NCBI GenBank assembly: GCA_910575275.1
Contig: CAJTEE010000001.1
Location: forward strand, 806,001-870,000
Source: Lachnospiraceae bacterium
GTDB taxonomy: Bacteria; Bacillota; Clostridia; Lachnospirales; Lachnospiraceae
DNA: 64,000 bases
Direction of reading: 5' to 3'
Positions 35,605 through 44,169 of the stretch are shown here, piece by piece. The notes beneath the pieces are model-generated. The model worked only from the letters and a program-made list of their open reading frames with translations. It was not told the origin of the DNA and ran no database searches. Each line of letters begins with the position of its first letter. Position 1 is the first letter of the stretch. The position numbers were made by a program, and so were the translations under genes.

Positions 35605-37131
35605 CTACATGCTGAACAATGCGTAGCTGTTTGGCCCGAGCGGCAGGTTAAAGAAGAACCAGATCAAAAGCTCCGCGACCATAAAAATAAAGTAAGCGAT
35701 CACATACGGCATCATATTGGACATCAGCGTGCCGAAGCCCGCCTTTTTGTCATATTTCTGCGCCAGCGCAAGAAGCATTCCAAAGTAAGCGAAGGTCGGG
35801 CAGATCGGATTCGTTACGGCGTCCCCGATCCGGTACGCCATCTGGATCAAGGCCGGCGAATACCCCATCAGCATGAACATCGGAACGAAAATACTTGAAA
35901 GAATCGACCATTTCGTCGAGGCCGAACCGATGAGCAAGTTGAGGAAGCAGCACATGATGACAAAAATAATAAGCAGAACCCAGATCGGAAGCCCGGAGGC
36001 CCTCAGTGCGTTTGCGCCCTTGATCGCCAGGATCAGGCCCAGATTCGACCAGTCGAAATATTTCAGGAACTGTGCGATGAAGTAGAACAGCGCGATATAA
36101 TTCGCCATGCTGCCCATTGCCTGTGTCATGGCCGCCGCCACGTCGTCAAACTTCTTAAAGCGGCCGGAGGCATAGCCGAACGCGATGCCCGGAATCGCAA
36201 ACATCAGCGCGATGAGGACCGTCATGCCCTTCATAAGCGGAGCCGCCGAATTTAACAGCGATCCGGTCTCATCCGCCAGGACGCCGTTTGCACAGAGGAG
36301 CATGATTACGGCCGCGTAGGCCAGAAGGGAGATAAGCGCTGCTTTCAGTCCTTTGTTATCCAGCCCAGTCGGCTCCTCCGCCCGTTCCCTGTAGTCGCCG
36401 GTATAGACGCCCATACGCGGCTCCACGATCTTTACAGTGATCCAGGTGGAAACGATGGTTAAAAAGATCGTCGAAACCACCGAGAAGTACCAGTTCATGG
36501 AGGGGCTCAGCTCGATTTCCGGAAGCAGAAGCTCCGCAGCCGCCTGTGTATATCCCATGTTCACAACGTCCATGGAGGTGATCATCAGATTCGATGCGAA
36601 CGCCCCCGCAACGGAGGCGTATGCCGCCAGCATACCCGCCATGGGGTTTCTCCCCATAGCCGCCCAGATTAACGCTCCCAGGGGCGGCATGACGACAAAG
36701 CCCGCTCCGCCGGTGCAGTCTGCCATGACGCAGACAAATGTAAAGATCGCAATGACCTTAAAATCCGAGCCTTTGGCCCGGGATAAGCCTCGCAGGGCCG
36801 TATGGAACAGGCCGGAGGCCTCCGCGACGCCGACGCCAAGCATGCAGGTCAGCGTGAGCCCCAATGCAGAGGTGCCGGTAAAGTTCGTAACGAAGGTAGT
36901 CAGCATCTTGACAAAGCCGGCCTTCGTAAACAGGTTTACTACCTCTACCAGCTCGTCATTGACCGGGTTTATGGCACTTACATGAAAAATCGAACAAACC
37001 GCCGAAACCGCAATCACTGCGATGCAAAGATAGATAAACAACAGCATGGGATTTGGGATCTTATTTCCCATTACTTCTACGCCGTGCAGGAAGGACTCCA
37101 ATGGGCTCCTTTTGGCTTTTTTTTCACTCAT
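35605..37131 (-). CDS. AbgT-family transporter 1
   Basis: A 508-aa transporter related to the p-aminobenzoyl-glutamate carrier AbgT. Features are the N-terminal LESFLHGVEVMGNKIPNPMLLF, the MADCTGGAGFVVMPPLGALIW re-entrant region and the C-terminal GSASTKWSILSSIFVPMFM and DAVTNPICPTFAYFG motifs. It is the first gene of the operon with the M24, UroD-type and cyuA genes. A 34-bp box upstream is shared with AbgT transporter 2. AAGGAAAGG lies before the ATG. Confidence 0.92.
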   Translation of the reverse strand: MSEKKAKRSPLESFLHGVEVMGNKIPNPMLLFIYLCIAVIAVSAVCSIFHVSAINPVNDELVEVVNLFTKAGFVKMLTTFVTNFTGTSALGLTLTCMLGVGVAEASGLFHTALRGLSRAKGSDFKVIAIFTFVCVMADCTGGAGFVVMPPLGALIWAAMGRNPMAGMLAAYASVAGAFASNLMITSMDVVNMGYTQAAAELLLPEIELSPSMNWYFSVVSTIFLTIVSTWITVKIVEPRMGVYTGDYRERAEEPTGLDNKGLKAALISLLAYAAVIMLLCANGVLADETGSLLNSAAPLMKGMTVLIALMFAIPGIAFGYASGRFKKFDDVAAAMTQAMGSMANYIALFYFIAQFLKYFDWSNLGLILAIKGANALRASGLPIWVLLIIFVIMCCFLNLLIGSASTKWSILSSIFVPMFMLMGYSPALIQMAYRIGDAVTNPICPTFAYFGMLLALAQKYDKKAGFGTLMSNMMPYVIAYFIFMVAELLIWFFFNLPLGPNSYALFSM

Positions 37132-37256
37132 ACAGTTTCCGCCTTTCCTTAGTGTATCTCCCCCGGATTTCGTCGGCCAGGCTTTATCCGGGAATGTCGT
37201 ACATTTTTTCCCTGTGCGCTCAGGAATTTATAATTAGTTTAGTTTTTATTCTCATA

Positions 37257-37290
37257 ATTGTCTAATAGCTTTCTCATGATGCCCCTATAG
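37257..37290. promoter_or_regulatory. Shared AbgT box, copy 1 (candidate LysR operator)
   Basis: A 34-bp element, ATTGTCTAAT then 15 bp then CCCCTATAG, lies in the gap between AbgT1 and the divergent opine dehydrogenase gene. It aligns without gaps to 41964-41997 upstream of AbgT2 with 28 of 34 identical bases. Confidence 0.55.
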
Positions 37291-37398
37291 GACTTTAACT
37301 ATTGGACAGCCAGACGAAAAGAACGGTATAGTATTCGTAACAGATCCGGGATCACAGCTATTGTTTTTAGGATGACAAATTTGCAGGAGGTAGAATGT

Positions 37399-38430
37399 AT
37401 GAACATAACAATCCTTGGCGCGGGCAATACCGGAAAAGCTTACGCCGCTTATCTGGCCAACGCCGGTCACGAGGTTATTCTCTACAATCGCTCTTACTCC
37501 CATGTGGCTCCCATCAAAAAACATGGATTGACAGCCAGCGGAAAAATTGCAGGAACCTTTTCGGTTTCCGTGACGGACGATCTGGCCGCCGCCACAAGAC
37601 ATGGAAGCCTGCTTCTCGTCTGTACCGTGGCAAACGGGCATAAGCCGTTAGCCGAGGCGCTCGCAGGGCATTTGAGAGAGGGGCAGGACATACTGATCAC
37701 CAACGGCTGCTGGGGCGCGGTCGAGTTTGACATGGCGCTTCGCGGGGAAGCCCGGGAAAAAAATGTGACAATCTCCGAGACGAGCGGACAGCTGATCCTG
37801 TGTAACTCGCCCGCTCCGGATTCCGTCTATTTAAAAACCGTCAAAGAGCAGATCGCCCTGGCCTGCACGCAGCCGGAGCAGATCTTTGACGTGCTTGAAC
37901 GGCTGCGCCCTGTTTTCCCGCAGCTTGTCCCTGCTCCCAGCGTGCTCCATACCTCCCTCAACAATTCAAACTGTGTCTGTCACGGGCCGCTTGCGCTGTT
38001 TAATCTCACCCGTTTGGAAAACGGGGAGGATTATCTCCTGTTTCACACCTGTGCTACACCGCGTGTCGTTCGCTATATGGAACGGATCGATGAGGAGCGG
38101 GTACAGGTCGTCCGGGCCTGCGGCGTCGAGGTGCTAACCGAGTTAGACATGCTGAACGCCTTCTGGCCGGAGAAGCAAAAAGGTATTTATCAGGTTCTTC
38201 ATAGAACGCCGGCCTATTCCGTGACAAAGGGGCCCAAAACCTTAAATCACCGCTATCTGAGCGAAGACCTGCCCTATGGCCTGGTCCCCTATGTGCGCCT
38301 TGGAAGAAAGTTCGGGATAAAGGCTCCTTATCTGGAGACGCTTCTCGCCGCATTCTGCCTGTATATGGACACGGACTATCTCGCTATGGGGCCGGAGCTT
38401 GAAAAAGTGGATCTGTCACGGTTCCTTTGA
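37399..38430 (+). CDS. NAD(P)-dependent octopine/nopaline-type opine dehydrogenase
   Basis: 343 aa. It has an N-terminal Rossmann fold (MNITILGAGNTGKAYAAYLANAGHEVILYNRS) and a C-terminal opine dehydrogenase domain with the substrate-site stretch LHTSLNNSNCVCHGPLALFN. Such enzymes reversibly oxidise N-(carboxyalkyl) amino acids to an amino acid and a 2-oxo acid. The start at 37399 has GGAGG upstream; the longer frame does not. It diverges from the AbgT1-cyuA operon across the shared box, so it may process the same imported compound. Confidence 0.85.
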   Translation: MNITILGAGNTGKAYAAYLANAGHEVILYNRSYSHVAPIKKHGLTASGKIAGTFSVSVTDDLAAATRHGSLLLVCTVANGHKPLAEALAGHLREGQDILITNGCWGAVEFDMALRGEAREKNVTISETSGQLILCNSPAPDSVYLKTVKEQIALACTQPEQIFDVLERLRPVFPQLVPAPSVLHTSLNNSNCVCHGPLALFNLTRLENGEDYLLFHTCATPRVVRYMERIDEERVQVVRACGVEVLTELDMLNAFWPEKQKGIYQVLHRTPAYSVTKGPKTLNHRYLSEDLPYGLVPYVRLGRKFGIKAPYLETLLAAFCLYMDTDYLAMGPELEKVDLSRFL

Positions 38431-38535
38431 CATGTCCAAAGAAAGTGTTTTCATATGAACAACACTATGTTGGGATTTTCCTGACCAATGGTGGATTTGT
38501 TTTAATCGCCCTCTGGGATGCGGGTATTTCATTTT

Positions 38536-39123
38536 TTAAGACATGACTTTGAGAAAAGAAATACATGGAAATACAGCTGTCACAAAGAGTGCGTCGAGAG
38601 AAAGGCGCACTTCGCCGTATTCTGCTTCGTCCATAATGGTTCCAGCGATTTCCTCGGCACGTACTGCCAGCTTGCCAAAGTCATCGCCATATACGACGCT
38701 GGAAGCGGGATTCTGCTGTACCTTAAGCGCATACTGGATCGTATAGGCGGAAGCAATGACCACCATAATGATATGACAAATCATGTGATATCCAGAGCCT
38801 GAAAACTGCGGGAGATCTGCTAAGCTCCAGGCCAGGCCGATCGATCCCGCTGCCACAAACAGGAAAAATACGATACTTCCTGCATCAACCATGCCCGTAT
38901 AGACCGCCTTTACGGTATCAAAAATTCCCACTGGCAATGATGCAATCACATGATACGTTCCCGGCACAACGGCAGACCGGCCCGCCTCATTAACAGTCCG
39001 CTCAAGCTCGCCGGCCGGCAGAATCCAACTCGCCGCTGCGTAGACTGCCATAATGCCGAACAAAAGTGCATAAATGTGCGGCAGTCTGAAACCTTTTTTG
39101 ATCTTTCCGTTCATTTTATGCAT
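38536..39123 (-). pseudogene. YfcC-family transporter with internal deletion and truncation
   Basis: The 195-aa frame starts like YfcC carriers (GFRLPHIYALLFGIMAVYAAASWILPAGE ... VVPGTYHVIASLPVGIFDTVKAVYTGMVDAGSIVFFLFVAAGSIG). It then jumps to a segment that normally lies ~90 residues later (ADLPQFSGSGYHMICHIIMVVIASAYTIQYALKVQQNPASSVVYG) and ends in unrelated residues. Intact family members are about 460-500 aa. It cannot be a working carrier. It follows the C45 hydrolase gene by 17 bp. Confidence 0.75.
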
Positions 39124-39140
39124 TCCCTTTTTTTGCTTCC

Positions 39141-40199
39141 CTATTTAAGTGATGCAAAGCGCAGACTTTCACAAGGATTCCCGATCGTGGTCCATGCCTC
39201 ATAGTCCTCCAGTACAAACATGCTGGTGGAAATCGTCTGCGCCAATACTTCCCCCTGTGGATGGCGGCAGATTGCGTTGATTCCGTTCTTGTGGTCAGAC
39301 ATGATACGGAATAAATCCTGAAACCGCAGCTTTCCGTACCGCTTCTTTACTAACTCCTCAATCCGCTCATATCTCATGAAGGTAGAGGCATACTCATCTC
39401 TCCCCGGATTCAGATGGCAGAACTTGTCTGACATATAATGATTGCTTCTAAAAAGCACGCCGCTTCCGTCATCCTCCATGACAAAAATTTCATCCTTTGT
39501 CATCTCCACACAGAATGCATCTTTTGTATCGACCAGAATCACGTTCAGCCCGTTCATTCTCGGCGTCTCCTCGAGGCATTTCAAAGCTTCCTTTGCAGAT
39601 TTACACTGCGCCAACAGAATATGTGCATTTAAAAAAATGTGCGCGCTGTCCACACGCTCTGCCGCGGAGGGGGCTTTTGAAGACCAGAAACCTGTGTTTG
39701 TCACCCCCAGCCCATAGCTGTTCATCCCGCAGGCCGGATATGTGACGGTTCCGGCACCGTTGATCTCCACCATTTTCAGGCCATCCGGATACTCTCTGCG
39801 GATGACCGCCTGTTCAATGTACATACTCATATCGCGGTTTTTAATGACATACGTATTTTTGTCCGCCGTGGCTTTCCCCCGAACCATCAGCATACTGCAC
39901 TCCTGATTGAAGTATTCGTTCATAAAGTAAGCCGGAATATTCAAATAAACGATGTCCTGAAACGAAATCCCCGAGCCGTCTGCAATTCCCTTCATTTCGT
40001 CATAAATGTCCCGATGAAATTGCTCCATAAACCGCAGATTCCTGTCCACAAATCTACGGTATCGTTCCGTATTCATATGATTTCGTTCCATTTTCGCCGA
40101 AACCGTCCTAACATTCTTTTCGATCGTTTCCTTAAGCTGCTCCCCCTGCATCACACCCTGTTGATACGGCGTTCCCTTTGCTTCAATTACGGTTCTCAT
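39141..40199 (-). CDS. C45-family Ntn-hydrolase (acyl-CoA:6-APA acyltransferase-like)
   Basis: 352 aa. N-terminal nucleophile family of amide hydrolases and acyltransferases that self-cleave before a cysteine. The expected nucleophile is Cys101 in FNQECSMLMVRG, preceded by the GIADGSGISFQDIVYLN helix typical of the family, and followed by NRDMSM and GMNSYGLGVTNTGFW. Members cleave N-acyl or peptide-like amides. It follows AbgT transporter 2 by 43 bp, which suggests that it hydrolyses the compound that AbgT2 imports. AAAGGAGG precedes the ATG. Confidence 0.85.
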   Translation of the reverse strand: MRTVIEAKGTPYQQGVMQGEQLKETIEKNVRTVSAKMERNHMNTERYRRFVDRNLRFMEQFHRDIYDEMKGIADGSGISFQDIVYLNIPAYFMNEYFNQECSMLMVRGKATADKNTYVIKNRDMSMYIEQAVIRREYPDGLKMVEINGAGTVTYPACGMNSYGLGVTNTGFWSSKAPSAAERVDSAHIFLNAHILLAQCKSAKEALKCLEETPRMNGLNVILVDTKDAFCVEMTKDEIFVMEDDGSGVLFRSNHYMSDKFCHLNPGRDEYASTFMRYERIEELVKKRYGKLRFQDLFRIMSDHKNGINAICRHPQGEVLAQTISTSMFVLEDYEAWTTIGNPCESLRFASLK

Positions 40200-40242
40200 C
40201 TAAAATAACCTCCTTTTTTAATCATAGATTCCTTTGCTTTCA

Positions 40243-41778
40243 TCAGTAGCATACCGGGCCGCCCGGTCCAAACGGAATTTTAAAGAAAAACCAGAGTAAA
40301 AGCTGCACGATCATGAAGCCGTAAAAGGCCAGGGAATATGGCAGCATGTTGGACATCAGTGTCCCTAAGCCTGTTTCCTTGTCATATCTCTGAGCCAGTG
40401 CGAGCAGCATCCCAAAATAGGCAAAGGTGGGACAGATCGGGTTTGTGATCGCATCCCCGATCCGGTATGTTATCTGTACCAGCGCGGGATGATACCCCAG
40501 AAACATAAACATCGGTACAAAAATCGGAGCCAGGATTGCCCACTTTGTGGATGCCCCGCCGATTACCAGATTAATGAGCGCACATACGGTGGCAAATAGA
40601 ATCAGCACAACCGGAATCGGGAAGCCGGATGCCTGCAGTGCCTCGGCCGCCTTAATTGCGACTACAATTCCAATATTGGACCATGAAAAGTAATTCAAGA
40701 ACTGGGCGGACACGAAAATCAGAGCAATATAGCTCCCCATGTCTGCCATGGATTTTCCAAGCGCCGCCGATACGTCCTTCATTCCTTTAAAATTACCGGA
40801 GGCAAGCCCAAACGTCACACCGGGGATGAAAAACAACAATGCGATCAGAAACGGAAGGCCCTTCATCAGCGGAGCCGCCGAGGCAATCGGAGAGCCTGTC
40901 GCCGGATCACGGAGAATTCCATTTGAAGGGATTGTGCCGGCCGCCACTAGTATCAAAAAAATCCCGGCCGCAAGCAATGCACGCTTGATCGCCTTCTTAT
41001 CCTGCTTTGTTACGGCCTCTACCTTCTCTGTCGCAACCGAACCGGTATAGTTCCCCAGCCTTGGCTCAACTACCTTTACCGTTATTATGGTAGTCACTAA
41101 GGTCAGCACCACAACCGATGCGGCGCTAAAATACCAGTTGATTGCCGGCGAGAGCGCAATATCCGCATCCACCATCTTTGCAGCAAGCTCCGTATAGCTT
41201 AAGTTTACTACATCCTGCGAAGTCACAAGCAGGTTTGATGCAAATGCGCCTGAGACGGAGGCATAGGCCCCCAGCATCCCGGCAATCGGATGGCGTCCCA
41301 TCGCCATAAAAATAATGGCCCCTAAAGGAGGCATGATGACAAACCCCGTACCGCCCGCCATATCTGCCATTACACAGGCAAACAGGAACACACTGATAAT
41401 TTTTATATCAGACCCCTTCGAGCTCTGAACCACATTCCTTAAGCCAACTGAAAAAAGCCCCGACTTATCGCAGACACCAACACCCATCATACAGACTAAA
41501 ACCATCCCCAGTGCCGGGAGACCAGTGAAGTTGCTCACCGCTGACGTGATCATTTTCAAAAGCCCTTCCACTGACAGCAGATTATATACCGTGACCGCCT
41601 CGCCTGTCGCCGGGTTGATTCCCGAATACCCGGCAAGAGACAGAACGTAGGACAGAAGAATTGTCACTATACTCAATCCTAAAAACAGCACCATGGGATC
41701 CGGAATTTTATTCCCAAGCGTTTCAACACCACTTAAAAAATAGTCAAATATGCCTTTTTTCTTACGTGCTCCACTCAT
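40243..41778 (-). CDS. AbgT-family transporter 2
   Basis: 511 aa, closely related to transporter 1 (same FDYFLSGVETLGNKIPDPMVLFL start, MADMAGGTGFVIMPPLGAIIF region and GGASTKWAILAPIFVPMFMF / DAITNPICPTFAYFG end). The internal ATG at 41778 is chosen since AAGGAGG lies upstream and transporter 1 starts at the same place. It heads an operon with the C45 hydrolase and the broken YfcC gene. The shared AbgT box lies about 185 bp upstream. Confidence 0.92.
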   Translation of the reverse strand: MSGARKKKGIFDYFLSGVETLGNKIPDPMVLFLGLSIVTILLSYVLSLAGYSGINPATGEAVTVYNLLSVEGLLKMITSAVSNFTGLPALGMVLVCMMGVGVCDKSGLFSVGLRNVVQSSKGSDIKIISVFLFACVMADMAGGTGFVIMPPLGAIIFMAMGRHPIAGMLGAYASVSGAFASNLLVTSQDVVNLSYTELAAKMVDADIALSPAINWYFSAASVVVLTLVTTIITVKVVEPRLGNYTGSVATEKVEAVTKQDKKAIKRALLAAGIFLILVAAGTIPSNGILRDPATGSPIASAAPLMKGLPFLIALLFFIPGVTFGLASGNFKGMKDVSAALGKSMADMGSYIALIFVSAQFLNYFSWSNIGIVVAIKAAEALQASGFPIPVVLILFATVCALINLVIGGASTKWAILAPIFVPMFMFLGYHPALVQITYRIGDAITNPICPTFAYFGMLLALAQRYDKETGLGTLMSNMLPYSLAFYGFMIVQLLLWFFFKIPFGPGGPVCY

Positions 41779-41963
41779 TTTGTCTGCCTCCTTCATATTG
41801 TTATTTATCATTAATGGCTATATGGTATCTTATCCTGCAAATTTTTTGAAACCGTTTCCGGATACAAAGACAGAAGCTGGTAAGATCATGCGCTCCTGTA
41901 CGCATCTCTGTTTAAAATATATATTTTTATATATTTTTTATAATTATAGAAAAATATTCACCT

Positions 41964-41997
41964 ATTGTCTAATAACTATCTCCAAATACCCCTATAG
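41964..41997. promoter_or_regulatory. Shared AbgT box, copy 2 (candidate LysR operator)
   Basis: ATTGTCTAAT, 15 bp, CCCCTATAG, between the terminator of the LysR gene and AbgT transporter 2. It is the second copy of the element at 37257-37290. Being next to the LysR gene, that regulator is the natural candidate to bind it. Confidence 0.55.
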
Positions 41998-42017
41998 TTC
42001 TTTTGCTATCGCACATA

Positions 42018-42066
42018 CGTAAAAAAGGCCCCTCATGCGTCTTACTATGCATGAGAAGCCTTTTCC
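42018..42066 (-). terminator. Terminator of the LysR gene
   Basis: AAAGGCCCCTCATGC pairs with GCATGAGAAGCCTTT (one mismatch); on the minus strand it ends in TTTTTTACG. Confidence 0.8.
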
Positions 42067-42068
42067 TG

Positions 42069-43016
42069 CTACTGTTCATACATCTGATGCAAAACCTCTT
42101 TTGCCACCAGGATGAATTGCTTGGCAATTTTTGTCTGATATTTATTCTTTAAATAGTTCGCTGCGATCGTCCTCTCTACCTTCGGATGGTCTAAAATAAA
42201 GGTATGCGTTCCGCCGTCTCTGCCAAGATTGATCTGATTCTGCTTTATGAAGATTCCCGGCGAAATCCCGACCCCGTAGCCGGCCATGCCGAGAGAGATC
42301 ATCGTCGTGATGTTCTGCGTCTCCAGGACCACCTCCGGCGTGATTCCCCCAGCCCGACAGATCCGCTCAAACATCGAGCCGATCCAGCTTGGCATCTTCA
42401 TCTTGATAAACGGGCAGCAGGCAAACGTACCAAGCGGCAGTCGTGTGCTCTTTAAAATCTCTCTCTGTTCCTTTTCCGAGAAGTACTCCCGCAGAATATG
42501 ATCCGATACAATCAGGAGAATTTCTTCCGCCTGAAGATATTCTGACTGAATCCGGCTGGTATCCATATCGTCATCCAAATAACCGATCGTCAGATCGACC
42601 TTTCCCTTATAGAGTGCCTCTTTGATCTCATCCGTCGTCCCCTCCATAAGCTTAACCCGGACACGCGGAAACGCCTCCCGAAATCGCATCAAAAGCGGCG
42701 GCAGCATATAAGTGCCGCGTATATGTGTCACACCGATCGTAAGCTCGGCGCTCCTGAAATCCTTGATATCCTGCAGCTCAAGCTCCGCCTCCTGCTTTAC
42801 CTCTACCATCCTTCTTGCATGGTGGAGAAGGCTCCTCCCCGCCTCCGTAAGCGTGAGCGGCGGATTGCGGTCAAACAGCTCAACCCCCAATTCCTCCTCC
42901 AGCTTTGCAATATGGTTGCTTAACGACGGCTGGGAGATATAGAGGCGCCTCGACGCCCGCGTAAAGTTCATCTCCTCCGCGGCCGCGATAAAATACTCCA
43001 GATTCAGGAAATTCAT
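42069..43016 (-). CDS. LysR-family transcriptional regulator
   Basis: 315 aa with the LTTR helix-turn-helix (LEYFIAAAEEMNFTRASRRLYISQPSLSNHIAKLEEELGVELFDRNPPLTLTEAG) and a two-lobe sensor domain. It lies between a biosynthetic block and the AbgT2 operon, transcribed in the same direction as the latter. It is the best candidate regulator for the two AbgT operons. It starts 4 bp after the kinase-like gene's stop, so it may be part of that transcript. Confidence 0.88.
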   Translation of the reverse strand: MNFLNLEYFIAAAEEMNFTRASRRLYISQPSLSNHIAKLEEELGVELFDRNPPLTLTEAGRSLLHHARRMVEVKQEAELELQDIKDFRSAELTIGVTHIRGTYMLPPLLMRFREAFPRVRVKLMEGTTDEIKEALYKGKVDLTIGYLDDDMDTSRIQSEYLQAEEILLIVSDHILREYFSEKEQREILKSTRLPLGTFACCPFIKMKMPSWIGSMFERICRAGGITPEVVLETQNITTMISLGMAGYGVGISPGIFIKQNQINLGRDGGTHTFILDHPKVERTIAANYLKNKYQTKIAKQFILVAKEVLHQMYEQ

Positions 43017-43019
43017 GCT

Positions 43020-43547
43020 CTAATCCCCCTTTTCAAAATGCGCCCGCAACGCATCAACCACCTGGCCGAACTCCTTTCCCTCCTCGTCTATGGTCAAATC
43101 GGCATAGCGTTCATAATATGCCACCCGCTCGTCAAATAAATCTCGCAGCGTCATGCCTTCTTTGAGCGCCACGCCGCGATCCTTCACATTCCCCACACGC
43201 CGCACAAGCTCCTCGTAGCGGATCTTCAAATATACGACCGTCCCGAGCTCCCTTAGATGCGCCATGGCCCGTTCGCCATAGATTACGCTGCCGCCCGGAG
43301 CGATGACAGAATGCAGCGCACAAAGCCCTGCATTGATTTCCTCCTCGACCTTGAGAAAGCCGCCCATCCCCTGTTCGGCGATGATCTCCCGCAAAAGCTT
43401 TCCCGTCCTCTCCTGGATCACCAGATCCACATCCACAAAGGAATATCCCAGCCGCTTTGCGAGGAGCACCCCGATCGTACTCTTGCCTGCCGACGGCATC
43501 CCGATCAGGATAATGTTATCTTTTTTCGCTCTTTTGCTGCTTGTCAT
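43020..43547 (-). CDS. Shikimate kinase-like P-loop kinase
   Basis: 175 aa with Walker A GMPSAGKST, the DVD metal site, the APGGSVIYGE loop (usually GGG) and a C-terminal RVAYYERYADLTID segment as in AroK. The shikimate-binding FR-x2-E motif reads FLKVEEE, so the arginine is not kept. It may be a divergent shikimate kinase or a kinase for another polyol. The ATG at 43547 is used because homology begins there; it overlaps the flavin reductase gene by 32 bp. Confidence 0.7.
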   Translation of the reverse strand: MTSSKRAKKDNIILIGMPSAGKSTIGVLLAKRLGYSFVDVDLVIQERTGKLLREIIAEQGMGGFLKVEEEINAGLCALHSVIAPGGSVIYGERAMAHLRELGTVVYLKIRYEELVRRVGNVKDRGVALKEGMTLRDLFDERVAYYERYADLTIDEEGKEFGQVVDALRAHFEKGD

Positions 43548-44154
43548 GACTTTTTTCTCTCCGTCTTGCTTTTGCTTTTTTCTCCGGCGTTTTTCGCACA
43601 CTGTATCCAAATGACCCCAGGCAGTCTCCCAGTCCGTAATACCGTCCATGAGAATATGCCAACGGCCGTGCCCTCGAAAGCCGGAAGGTACCGTTTGCAT
43701 CCAGATACGCCTCGCTTACGCTGACCGCTACGATTTCTGCCAGAAACAGATGGTGGCTTCCTAGCTCTCTTACCTCCGTGACCCGGCATTCCAGACTGAC
43801 CGGACTCTCCTGTACAATAGGCGCAAGAACCTTCCTTGCACTTCCCTTTGTGAGCCCGGTTTCCTTCCATTTATCCGTATCCCGCCCGGAGCGGACGCCG
43901 CAGAAATCCGTCGCAAACGCCATGGATTCTGTGGTCAGATTGACAACAAATTCCCCGGTCTCCCGGAGCATGTGATAGGAATAGCGCTCCGGCCTTACGC
44001 TGATCGAGAGCATCGGCGGATTCGTACAGACCGTTCCCGTCCAGGCCACCGTAAAGAGGTTGGCATTCCCCTCCCCGTCTGCCACGCTTACCAAAACCGC
44101 CGGGACCGGATACAACAGGTTCCCGGGCTTAAATTCCCGTTTTTTTATCTCCAT
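43516..44154 (-). CDS. Flavin reductase-like protein (FMN split barrel, flavoredoxin type)
   Basis: 212 aa. The FMN-binding core is PVPAVLVSVADGEGNANLFTVAWTGTVCTNPPMLSISVRPERYSYHMLRETGEFVVNL, the pattern of flavoredoxin and flavin reductase-like proteins, with a basic low-complexity tail. Likely an FMN-dependent electron carrier or reductase. The tail overlaps the start of the kinase-like gene, an unusually long overlap. Confidence 0.82.
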   Translation of the reverse strand: MEIKKREFKPGNLLYPVPAVLVSVADGEGNANLFTVAWTGTVCTNPPMLSISVRPERYSYHMLRETGEFVVNLTTESMAFATDFCGVRSGRDTDKWKETGLTKGSARKVLAPIVQESPVSLECRVTEVRELGSHHLFLAEIVAVSVSEAYLDANGTFRLSRARPLAYSHGRYYGLGDCLGSFGYSVRKTPEKKAKARRREKSHDKQQKSEKR

Positions 44155-44169
44155 ACCGGGCGTCCCCCG

